The notes beneath the pieces are model-generated. The model was not told where the DNA came from. It saw only the letters and a list, made by a program, of their open reading frames with translations, and ran no database searches. From Stenogyne calaminthoides (taxonomy: Eukaryota; Streptophyta; Magnoliopsida; Lamiales; Lamiaceae): a DNA stretch of 64,000 nt. The position numbers and the translations under genes were made by a program. Of the stretch, positions 32,631 to 43,075 are shown piece after piece (positions within the stretch are counted from its first letter, which is position 1; each line of letters opens with the position of its first letter). Location of the stretch: the NCBI GenBank assembly GCA_037126765.1, contig JBBCBC010000032.1, positions 620,001-684,000 of the forward strand, written 5' to 3'.

Positions 32631-35520
32631 ATGCCGGAGGGTGCAGGAGGTCGTGTCATCCATACCATCTCTCCACTTGCCACGATAGGGGGCCTCTCCC
32701 CGGCCTCCTCATCAAAACGAAGAATGAAGGCAGAGGTCAGGGCAATGGAGAATGCCCAAAAAATGGTCCTGCCCATCCTGGCCGTAACCGAGGAAACTCA
32801 CAAGATCGAGTTCGGGGAAATCGACAAGGCCGGAATTGTTTACCCAAACATTGATCCGCTTGTCATCAAAGCTAATATTATGGGGACCACCATATGTCGG
32901 CTGTTGGTCGATGGAGGGGCTTTCTGCAACATCCTCTTCAAGAAGACCCTAGACCAGCTCGGGGATTACGAAGAATACATCACCCCATGCGATCATACAG
33001 TGAAGGGCTTTGAGAACTCAACGGTTAAGCCTCTGGGCATGATCCGCTTGTCTGTGGAGCTCATATCTACTATAGATGAGAAGGTTAGAAACACTAGGTT
33101 TCTAGATTTCCTTGCAATCGACCTCCCGAGCACCTATAACGGTTTTCTCGAGAGGCCGTTTGAGCATGAATTTGAGGATGCGTCCTCCACCTATTATTTT
33201 TGTGTGAAATTCTCCACCAAGAGTGGGCTTGTTGGCACCGTTAAGGGTGACCAAGTGGATGCCAGAGGCTGTTTGCTTTACTCTTTGTCTTATTTCAATT
33301 CGGTACATGCGCATGATCGTCAAGTAATGATGTTAATTATAGAAACGTGTAACACCAAATCAACCGATGAGAGGGCAAACAAGAGAAAGCATGAAAGCCT
33401 CGATCCCAGAATGGGTCCCGAACTCGAAGAATTTATACTCGAGGCCGATATAGACGACCACAGACTTGATGGACCCAGAGCGGTACCCGGGGAAGAGCTC
33501 GAAAGAATCCAAGTCGACCCAACTCGGCCAGAGTTAGAGGTCATTTTAGGATCCAAAATTCCTAGTGATCTGAAGGTGGAGGTAATCGACTTCTTGAAGA
33601 AAAACTTAGGCATTTTCGCATGGTTACATAAAGACATGATCGGAATCGATCCTCAGATAGCCTATCATCGCCTGCATGTCGACCCAACGAGAAAGCCGAT
33701 AGCTCCGAAAAGGAGGAAATTTGGCCCAGAAAAACATGCCGCCCTCGCAGAAGAGGTAAAGAAGCTGCTGGATAATGACTTGATCACGCAGGCCGATCAG
33801 CTGCAATGTGTCGCCAACGCGGTGCTCGTGAGAAAGTCAAACAGGATATGGCGACTTTGCATTGACTTCACTGACCTCAATGGGGCGTGTCCGAAGGATT
33901 TCTTTCTTATACCGCACATTGACCACCTGATCGAAAACACGGTAGACCACGAGATGATGTCTTTCATGGATGCATTTGCCGCATATCATCAGATAGTAAT
34001 GCACGAGCCAGATCGGCAGCATACATCCTTTCTACAGAGAAGTACATGTATTTTGGAAAAGAATGCCCTTCGGCCTGAAAAATGCCGGAGCAACGTATCA
34101 AAGACTAGTCAATCACATGTTCACTGATCAGATAGGCAAATCAGTGGAAGTGTACGTGGATGACATCGTCGTCAAAAGCCTAAAGAGGGAGGACCATCTG
34201 GCTCACCTCGCGCAGGCCTTTGAGATCCTCAGGAAGTTCAACATGAAGCTTAACCCAAAAAAATGTAATTTCGGGGTCGGGTCAGGAAAGTTCCTGGGAC
34301 ATCTCGTCATCAAACGAGGGATTGAAGTAAACCCAACCAAAGTCAAAGCCATTTTGGATATGGGAGCCCCCACGACTAAGAAGGAAGTTCAGAAATTGAC
34401 AGGGTGCCTGGCCGCTTTAAAAAGATTCATATCACGAATGGGGGATAAATGTAAGCCCATGTTCGACACCATCCACAAGAAGGCGAGGTTGGAGTGGACG
34501 GCCGAAAGCCAGGACGCCTTCGACAAGATCAAAGCGTATCTGGCCGATGTCAGTGTTTTAGCTAAACCAATCCCTGGCGAGAAGCTGCTCTTATACCTTG
34601 CGGCCTCGGAGACTGCTCTGAGAGCAGTTCTTGTGCGAGCAGAGGGTCATGCTCATCTTCCCATATACTTTGTAAGTCAGACGTTGACCGACACAGAGCA
34701 GCGATACCCTCCCCTGGAGAAATTTGCTTACGCACTAGTCATGAGCGTGAGAAAGCTGAGGCCTTACTTCTTCGATCACCAAGTTGAAGTCCTCACCTCC
34801 TTGCCCCTTCGAAACATACTTCATCGACCTGATACGTCAGGCTTATGCCTTAAATTGGCCATCGAGGTCGGGCAGTATGAGGTGACCTACGCACCGCGAC
34901 CTACAATAAAAGCCCAAGCTCTGGCCGATTTCCTCGTCGAGTTGACTCTCCCCCCAGCCGCCAGTAGCTCAACAGACCCACCATGGGAATTGTATGTAGA
35001 AGGATCGGCAACTGCCAACAAGTCAAGGGTAGGGGTAGTATTGATCAGTCCGGATGGCACTTCCTTTCAAAACACCATCACTTTCGACTTCCCGGCCACC
35101 AATAATGAAGCTGAATATGAAGCACTCATCAGCGGCCTGGAGATGTCCGTGGCAATGGGTATCAAAAGACTTCAAGTACATACAGACTCCCAGCTTGTGG
35201 CACGCCAAGTGTCGGGGGAATATGAGGCCCGGGATGAAAGGATGTCGGCCTATCAAGAGGTCGTCAAAATACTTTGCCTGAAGTTTGATCAAATCCATAT
35301 CAAGCTAGTACAAAGGGATGCAAACTCACGAGCCGATGCATTGGCACGACTAGCGACCTCGGAGGGGCTGGTAGAGATGAAGGATGTCACCATCACAAAG
35401 CTCTCCCACCCCTCCACTGCCAATACAACGATCACTACCCTAGATACCCCTAGCGAGAGCTGGATGACACCCATCATTGACTACTTGATGACCGGGACAC
35501 TACCAATTAACAGAATTTAG
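32631..35520 (+). pseudogene. protease, RT, RNase H and second RNase H of gypsy element C
   Basis: The first frame (32631-34050) has the protease motif LLVDGGAFCNILF (about 32905), then RT finger and palm with ANAVLVRKSN, WRLCIDFTDLNGACPKD and MDAFAAYHQI. A one-base frame change near 34050 moves to the second frame, with MPFGLKNAGATYQRLVN and the catalytic VYVDDIVVKS (34150-34180). The gypsy RNase H follows, with LLLYLAASETALRAVLV and ALADFLVELT. A second RNase H starts at about 34987: WELYVEGSA, NNEAEYEALISG, VHTDSQLV, ADALARLA. Its first catalytic Asp is Glu (VEG in place of VDG). The stop at 35518 (TAG) separates it from integrase. Confidence 0.9.
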
Positions 35521-36685
35521 GCAAAACAGTTACAACTTCGGGCAGCACGATACACTCTGATAAATAATGAGTTATACAAACGCAGCTTCAGCATACCCTT
35601 GCTCTGATGCGTTACACAAGAACACGGGCAAACCATCCTCTGAGAGATATACGAAGGGGTATGCAGAAACCATGTTGGGGGGCAATCACTCGCACACAAA
35701 GCAACCATGCAAGGATATTTCTTGCCGACTTTAAGAGCCGATGCAGTGGCCTTTGTAAGAAAGTGTCACAAATGCCAGATCTATGCACCATCAATCAAAG
35801 TCGCTCCGGATGAACTTTCCAGCATCCTCAGTCCTTGGCCCTTTGCGAAGTGGGGGATAAATATCATAGGGCCACTTCCAACAGCCCCAGGCTCAGTCAA
35901 ATACGCCCTGGTGGTAGTGGATTACTTCACAAAATGGGCCGAGGCTAAGGCTCTGCCAACCATAGATCAAGAGCACGTCATCAAGTTCATATGACGGAAC
36001 ATCATCTGCAGATTCGACTTACCCCAAGAAATTATATCAGATAATGGGAAGCAATTTGATGGTCTCAAGATAGACAGTTTTTTCAGGAAGTGGAAAATAA
36101 CCAAGCTCTTTTCGACCCCATACCATCCTCAGTCCAACGGACAAGTCGAAGCGGTGAACAAAATCATCAAACACACTCTGAAAGCTAAGATTGAAGGAGG
36201 AAAAGGGAAATGGGCCAGTGAACTACCTGATGTGTTATGGTCATACAGAACGACCTGTCGAAATTCAACGGGAGAAACCCCATACTCGATGGCATTCGGC
36301 ACAGATGCCCGTCATCCCCTTAGAGGTCGAATACCAAACCCTCCGAACCTCACAGATCGCCATCGATCACAACGAGGAGGCCCTAGCCAGGAATTTAGAT
36401 TTACTCGAAGAGAAACGATTAGAGGCTAACATGAGGAATGCGAGATATAAACAACAATCGGAGACGTACTACAACTCGAAAGTACGACTTCGACAATTCA
36501 AAGTAGGAGACCTGGTCCTAAAGAGGACACTCGGAGTAGCCAAGGGAACTTTTGGGCCAAATTGGGAGGGGCCATACAAGGTCGCTCGGGTACTATCCAA
36601 CGGTGCCTACGAGATCGAGAACCTGGATGGCACCCCGACTCAATACCCATGGAATGCATCTCATCTGAAGAAATACTATCAATAA
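35521..36685 (+). pseudogene. integrase of gypsy element C
   Basis: It follows in the same frame as RT through stops at 35518, 35605, 35641 and 35992. Visible are the zinc-binding end FVRKCHKCQIYAP, the core with WGINIIGPLP and VVVDYFTKWAEAKALP (catalytic Asp), IISDNGKQFDG (second Asp), and PQSNGQVEAVNK (catalytic Glu). A frame change near 36310 leads into the C-terminal part, ending NASHLKKYYQ at 36685, with FKVGDLVLKR and FGPNWEGPYKV. All three catalytic acids are present, so loss of function comes from stops and the frameshift. Confidence 0.9.
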
Positions 36686-37404
36686 GGATTGAGATCATTG
36701 TACTTGTAAACTTTCAGGCGAGTCAATAATAATGATTTATTTCTTTTTCACAATTTCTGTGTTTTAACCCATAGAGGTCACATATGTGAATCATCGACCT
36801 CCCCCGGGAACGACTTTCGACATATTTGCGGCGAGATCGCCACCCCAAGCGGTGCGATCCTCCCCTAACTTTATAAGATGACTAAGCAAAGTTCAATTGA
36901 AAATCGCAATGCCAATAAGGCAAAAAAACACATGCAAAATTTAAAGTTGCATAAGGAAATCAGGTCGGCACAATAGAGGAAAGAAAAAATCAAATTTCAT
37001 TAATGACAACAAGCCCGAAGGTCGGTACATTATAAAGGCCCGAAGGACGATACATCAGAGAGCCCAAAAAGGCTAGTTACATCAAGCGGCCTAAAGACAA
37101 CAAGAAACAGAGATACATCATAACTGATAATAGACGATTTACCAATACCCAACTTCTACGACTGGCAGACGGCTTCCGGCTTTGGAGCATGCTGATCAAA
37201 AGTATTTTTGGAGATGGGGTTCAACAACTTCTCAATCTCCTTTCTTATCTGGATTCTTGAAGTTATCATTCTTAAGAATAGCCAGAATCCCATCAGCAGC
37301 ACCACTGACTATGTTTAAAGGCTGCCCACCTAATTGTTGTTGAATAATACTGGTGGATGTGTGGGCAACTCATCTCCCGGATCTTGGGCTAGTAAACACC
37401 TCCC
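36686..37404. other. spacer between pol and the antisense ORF of element C
   Basis: About 700 bases without a gene. It could contain the 3' untranslated regions of both convergent transcription units. Around 36960-37130 the text repeats AAGGACGATACAT / AAGGTCGGTACAT with poly-A-like runs. Confidence 0.6.
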
Positions 37405-39876
37405 TTAGAGGCTGGTTATGGTCTGCTCATCGGGGGGTACCACATCCGACGCCCCAGCGACCTCCCTCTGGCCTCTAACATCGTCCGTCTGAGTCTCGAG
37501 GACCACTTCAGAATCTCCTGGCTGCATTTCATCAGGGTCGGGAGTGGGGTGCACGATCCGGCTTTGGTTGGGGAAGAAGGACAGATCAATGCCCATTTCT
37601 TCCAAATCTTTTATCCCGGCCGCGAATCGGGAGGCGGGGAAGATTGGCGAAGCGTGTCGACCCGGTTCGACCACGAGGTCGGGAGATTCGATGTCGGGGC
37701 TCTTGATTTAAAGTGACGACGGATAACCCCCGCCACCGCCAAAACATAAGCAAATTTTGCATTTTGCTCTTGACCGGCCTTTGAATTTTCCTCTTGGCGA
37801 TCTTGCTACAACCTCAACATGTTGGCGAGGATCCCTTTGGTGGACCACAACATCCCTCTCCACTGCATGGCGGACCCTCATTTCTCCCTCGGGTTGCTCC
37901 CTCGATCAGACCTTTTTCCCGGTCCGGCTCGATTTTTTTTTTGCACCTCGCGAAAGTATTTAAGTTCATTTGATCACGATCGAAATCATTGGGCCTTCTC
38001 TCTAAATTGGAAAGCTCGGTCACGGATTGGGCACAGGCCTTCTCCATATAGAGAGTGGTCTTCAGGGAGTGAACAACAGCCGAGTACATGTTGCCCGTGA
38101 CCTTCTGGCGGCGGGCAGTGGAGTGTTCATCCTTTGTCCATACACGCGGCACGTTCCTCATCGTCCGCACGGTAAATTTGGGCGGTCGGGGGTATACCTC
38201 CAATTATGGAAGCTGGACCTCAGAAAGCTCAACACCCCCAGAGAGAACTTGGCGGGTGTAAGATCCGGGCTGAAATACAGAAGGGCACACATTAAATCAA
38301 TGATTTCAAAAAGGGATTCACAATCAAGGTCGCAACAACCTACCTCCTCAATGACTCCTCATCACAACCGATCCAAGAGTCATCATCCGGGTGGCGACCT
38401 TCCACCACAGAGCGAGAGGGTCGGGTTTAGCTCACCCTCCGGTGCCGTTGGGACGAAGATCGATGTGTGCCGACCTCTTCCCGCACCCTTTTGTGAGGTC
38501 GCTCACCTGCCGTTGGGGCGGACTCGACAGATTTCTTCTTGCCCTTATCAGCAACAAAAGGGGGGGTCTGGACCGGGGCATCTTTAGGGGCGGCCGAGCT
38601 GGGTAGGCATCTCATGGAGCCGAGCACGAACTTCGGTCAAGAAGCCATTTCAGAAGCAGAGGACTCACGGCGGAAGGTCGGAATATCCGGATCTATCGTG
38701 AGACAGGAAGAATCATTAGTGCAAAATCGTACACCTCGGTTGAAAGGGGGGTATAACAAAGACTTACAAGGAATCCTGAGGTGACGAGGGTAGGTATATA
38801 ACCCAGCCAACAAGCGGTCGAGCTCAGAATTCAACAAATTGACGTCCCGCCCGCTCGGGGGTGTATCTCGAACCTCCTTAAACGCGTCAAGGAAATCCCA
38901 GTATAGCTCAGAGGATCAGGGCGAGAACACTGCGAGACAAGAAAAGAATTAGATCAGTACAAACCAAGCACAAAAAATCAAAAAAGAAGTACCATTTTCA
39001 ACACGGATTGCATAGTCCGTATGAACTCGGATAGATAAAGTGTTGGACGGTGCTACTGACTCCCATGCCCCTCCGACAAACCACCACTTTTGGTGCCACC
39101 TGTCGACCTTATTCGGGATTCCGCTCACGAGCTCTTTACCCTTGTGAAGCCGCACGGCGTGATAGCCTCCGGCCTGAGCAATGGGCGTCATCACGTGAGC
39201 TATTTCTCCGGGGTTGGGCAATCTTTTCAACTCGGCCTGCCCCAACACGACCATGATGGAGATGATGTAACTCCACCCATTCGGGGTAGGTCGCTAAAAG
39301 ATGGGAAATGGCCGGATGCAGCGGGAATCGAATTTCGGCAGCCATTGAAGGTTCATTCACTGCTATCATCCTGGGAGGGGGCTGGTCAGCGCTTTCATTG
39401 GGAGTCGGCCCATAGAAATGCACGTCTCGGGGCACCATGTACAAACGGCGGAGTCCTCGCACATACCGGTCAGGAAGCACCGATCGATACTTCTTATCCG
39501 ACGCAACAAACTGTGATTCAACCGACCTGCGATACAGGCGTTCAAGTCGCTTGTACGGTGCTCGGCTATGGTACAGCTCGTAATCAAAGACTCGTTCATA
39601 AGCCCCGTATCAGGCGGGGCGGAAGGACTGTCGTTCGTTCGGACCGTTCTTGGGGCGGACAGAGAGATTGACATCCAACGGCGGAAGATGAGTGATTTCG
39701 GCCAGTTCTTCCAGAAATCGGTCATCCTCCGGCTCATCATTTGCATCATCTTCCCGACGATCACCCATAGCCCTTGCCGAAGAAACCTCACCCATGTGAC
39801 TGGAGGCAGAACCAGAACCCCGGCGGCGGCGCAAAGCAAGGGGAACATCATCCTCAGAAGATGAGGAAACCACCAT
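37405..39876 (-). pseudogene. spliced antisense ORF of gypsy element C (putative gypsy-type transposon domain)
   Basis: Reading leftwards from a Met at 39876: an acidic/Ser-rich start (MVVSSSSEDDVPLALRRRRG), then in a shifted frame ERVFDYELYHSRAPYKRLER, SVLPDRYVRGLRRLYMVPRD and AAEIRFPLHPAISHLLATYP. A further shift gives VVLGQAELKRLPNPGEIAHV and VDRWHQKWWFVGGAW. The RFPLHP and KWWFV patterns fit the 'putative gypsy type transposon' domain (PF04195). An intron of about 65 bases (donor near 38993 GTACTT, acceptor near 38928 CTCGCAG) precedes NSELDRLLAGLYTYPRHL. A low-complexity part (38427-38627), a coiled-coil-like part (37814-38203) and a C-terminal FAAGIKDLEEMGIDLSFFPN follow. Tat elements such as Grande and Retand carry extra downstream ORFs. 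Their function is unknown. Confidence 0.7.
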
Positions 39877-40079
39877 GGGCCGTGACACAGAAGAAGCAGG
39901 AATAATTCTACAATCCATCCAAACATGAAAGAATAAAAAAAAATTACCTGTATACAATCTCAAGGCTAAGGCACGAGAAGGATTTTCTGGTGGAAGAAAA
40001 ATCGGGACTAAGGAAAATCAGAGCAAGGATCTCTCGAGAAATTCTGGGAAGAAGGTTTTTGAAAACCTAATTCCCCGCC

Positions 40080-40087
40080 TATTTATA
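40080..40087 (-). promoter_or_regulatory. TATA box for the antisense ORF of element C
   Basis: The minus strand reads CTCCTATAAATAGGCGG about 200 bases before the antisense Met. A leader follows, with a GTAATT donor near 39950 and an acceptor-like TTGTAG near 39910. The antisense ORF thus has its own promoter and possibly a 5'-UTR intron. Confidence 0.55.
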
Positions 40088-40391
40088 GGAGACGCGGGGC
40101 CAAAATGAAATAAATCAAACTTAAGTCCCAACTTCAAACAAGCCGCAGGAATCGCGCGTGTAAATCACCGCGACATCCCATTGGATAGCCCTGCGGCGCC
40201 TCACGTCATCGCCCTGACAAACTATCATTTAACATCTCCGAAACCGAGGGAAATCTGATGTGCCGATTCGTGATATCGAGGTGACTTTTCGTCTAATCGG
40301 GGCAGCAAACCGTTATTCACGAGCTCCCTTCAAAATAAGAAGTCGCAACCCGAGCTAACCATCAAATCAAGTCGATGCCCCGATGCGAAGA

Positions 40392-40559
40392 TTCCTTTGT
40401 CTGGCACTGTTGATCAACAGAGTGTCATTGTTATGAATGGTTCATTGTTAATTGCTCAAAGTGATACATGTATCATGGGTATTCAATAGTATTTATGGTC
40501 ACAGAAGGGGTTGATCAAAATATAATTTTTTACACTATAGTAATCTGACTATTGTGTAA

Positions 40560-40613
<54 letters not shown>

Positions 40614-41466
40614 TAATTGTTCTGATTTACGTCCCACATTGTGATCAGTGATTTTTCATGGGGAAGTTGAAGACAATCGTTGATCTTAGAGAAGAAATAG
40701 AGAAAGTAGATCCTGAATTTTTGAGAGAGCTCGAGAATGATACTAGGTTTAGTAGTCTGACTTCACTGCTGAACATTTCATATATACAGCTTTTACCAAG
40801 AATATGTGAGAAGTTAATCGAATTCTATAAACGTGAAGTCCAGGTCTTTGAAATTAATAATATTAAACTAGGCATCACATTAGAAGATGTCTTGTTTTTT
40901 TACTGGTTTTCCCATTATTGGCAAGCCAGTCATATGAGTTGAAACTCGTGATGTTCAGGCTTTTAACGGGGTATTTGCTATGGATGAACGCAAAGAAATC
41001 ACTAGTCAATCTACAATGTATTACCCACAGCATATTATATGTTTCCTGTTACCCGGTCTAATCATTAAACTTTTGAACTTTTAGTTTTGTATTTTTGATT
41101 ATTTTTAATTGTTAATTTTCTTTTAATTATTTATGAATTTGTAGGGAATTAGAAGAACAACATATACAAATTTCTGGGGTTGAGGCTAGGATGCAGACTT
41201 CTCAGGTTGAGGCTAATGAAGTCGAAAATTCTGATGTGATGTGTGATGAGGTTCTTGCGGATCAGATTCCTAGGGTTGAGGCCGGGATGCAGATTCAGGT
41301 TAACCCTAATGAAGAGGTTTTTGCGGATCCAAATATTCAACTTGGCATTATGCTATACTTGAGATATTGTTGTATTTATTTCTCTATTTGTTGTTTTTTC
41401 GATATATTTATATAGTGTCATATATCACATGTGTTTTCTTGAGGCTGGGAATGGCATGTATACTGA
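40392..41466 (+). pseudogene. plant-mobile-domain-like gene remnant, copy B, 5' part
   Basis: This continues unit B. The Met at 40658 opens MGKLKTIVDLREEIEKVDPE and runs 94 codons to 40942, clean where copy A has two early stops. It includes SSLTSLLN, RICEKLIEFYKREVQVFEI and KLGITLEDVLF. A one-base shift in the T run near 40893 would then read F-TGFPIIGKPVI, which fits a plant-mobile-domain pattern. After the AMDERKEITSQS stretch (about 41005) the middle exons present in copy A are missing. A tail exon with AG/GT borders at 41143-41346 encodes acidic repeats (VEAR-MQTSQVEANE, IPRVEAGMQIQVNPNEE). Element D interrupts at 41467. Confidence 0.5.
40563..40610. repeat. (AT)n microsatellite in copy B
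   Basis: About 24 AT units occupy the place of a plain ACTATATTTTTTTT in copy A (17084-17097). It is therefore an expansion after the duplication. Confidence 0.9.
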
Positions 41467-42932
41467 TGTTGGAAAATTTATTAGTTTTGATGAAAGTTTC
41501 AAAACAGTTGTAATAGGACCAGCCAGAACTGTTAGCTGACTGATGATCTAGGTTTAAAACTAAGTTGACCAGTTGATAATTATTGTATAGAGCAACTGAT
41601 GTAAAGATAGATAGATTACACATTGAGGGGGAACTCAATGTGAGTAGTCTTCAGTCTTGAAGATCAGAAGTAAAGACCAGAACACATTTGAAGTTATGAA
41701 GAAGAAGATAACGAGACAGAAGACCAGATCAGACTGCATCAGAAGAAGTCAGTAAGTTGAGCTAAGACAGCTTACATCTGGAGACTGTACAAGAAAGGCA
41801 GATCAGTTTCAATTGATCTGATCAGTTCAAGTAAAGTTGAATCAGGAGAATCAACCTACGTCAAACAAATCGATCAGACATTAAGAATGAAAAACTGCCA
41901 AGTCCAGGAATCATGGTACTTGTTAGCCAATGAGGGATCGACATGTTTGTACGGAACTGATAGGGCTCAGGGTGTGAAAGGCTTTAAGCTCAACGACTAG
42001 AAAGGACAAATTGCACGCTTTCGGCCATGCCGGTTCTGAAGAACATCAAATCACCCTTGCAAACCTACCTAAAATAGACCTAGATTCAAATTGCTCTCCA
42101 ACGGCTCTTTGATTTCAAGGTCTATATATATGGGATCAAACCTTCTTAATAAGGTTACATAAATTATACACAAGCTCAAGCTCAAGCAGATTTCCGCACG
42201 AAGAACACTCAAACCAAGATTAATTTTCTAAGTGTTCATCTCATAAGTTCTTAGCAGAATTCTTATCCTTTAGCTTTAAGCTACTTAAACACTAGAATAG
42301 AATTTCAGTTGGAACAAACACAAATCTTATACCCAAACCACAAGTTAGGTTAAGTTTATTTAGCAAGATCTCAAGCTAGGGTTTCTAGTCTTGATTTTTG
42401 GGATTGTTGAGTGAGAACTCTATAAACATTTGTTGTACTGTGTTGGACTAACACAATAAACTAAGTCCAAGTTGGTTAAGTTGGTGCCCCTGCTGATAGG
42501 GAAGAGTGGACGTAGGACAGTTGTCTGAACCACTATAAAATTTGTGTGCTTGTTATCTGTTTCACATATTGCACACTACTGGTTTAAACACATGCATATT
42601 CTAAGTATGGCTCAGATCTGCATCAAGCAGCTGGTCTGATTAGACTGATCTTTTGTCATCTGATCTATTTAAAAGAACTTAGAATTCTATGTTATTAAAA
42701 CTGGTTTTTCACACGGGTTAAAACTTAGCTTCCACACATCTGCTAAACTGATAGACACCGAACTGATCTTCCCTCAGGCGTTCAGTAATTTGGATATCAG
42801 TTCAAACTGATCACTCGCACTCTAATTAGGCTTATCTGCTTATCACACCTGATTCACGCAAAAGTTTGCAGAAGTCTATTCACCCATCCCCTCTAGACTT
42901 CTGCCCTCACGAAAACCCGTTCGGGACCTACA
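41467..42932 (+). repeat. 5' LTR of element D (1466 bp)
   Basis: It runs TGTTGGAAAATTT to CGTTCGGGACCTACA. A TATA box (TCTATATATATGGG) is at 42121-42134. It closely matches the 3' LTR, and the B LTRs in reverse. Confidence 0.92.
42122..42130 (+). promoter_or_regulatory. LTR TATA box of element D
   Basis: GTCTATATATATGGG lies in the LTR middle and is conserved in the 3' LTR near 55584 and in the B LTRs on the minus strand. Confidence 0.6.
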
Positions 42933-42934
42933 AG

Positions 42935-42946
42935 TGGTATCAGAGC
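42935..42946 (+). promoter_or_regulatory. tRNA-Met primer binding site of element D
   Basis: A perfect TGGTATCAGAGC lies two bases after the 5' LTR. Confidence 0.92.
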
Positions 42947-43075
42947 AATGGTTCTTCCGACCATTGGCTTTGAATATCATCGATTCTTGAGGAAAAATCT
43001 TTGTGGTCACTTGAACAGATCTTGAAAAACCTGTTTTCTTAAAACTCATCTGTTTTCTAAAAACACATTATCAGC

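Larger units (their letters stand above)
30241..40391 (+). mobile_element. Tat-type Ty3/gypsy retrotransposon C, 3' LTR missing (~10.15 kb)
   Basis: Order: 5' LTR (30241-30873), primer site, gag, protease, RT, RNase H, second RNase H, integrase (to 36685), then 3.7 kb with an antisense ORF. Two RNase H domains and an extra downstream antisense ORF are marks of the Tat branch of gypsy. No copy of the LTR is found at the right end. The junction to host DNA (ATTCCTTTGT at about 40392, as at 16917) is abrupt, and the expected duplication of the left flank AGAGT is absent. A deletion therefore took the 3' LTR. Eight in-frame stops and three frameshifts inactivate gag-pol. Confidence 0.9.

Noticed and set aside
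35023..35298. Open frames antisense to gypsy RNase H and other shadows in pol regions
   Set aside because: They overlap conserved coding motifs on the other strand and have no motif of their own.
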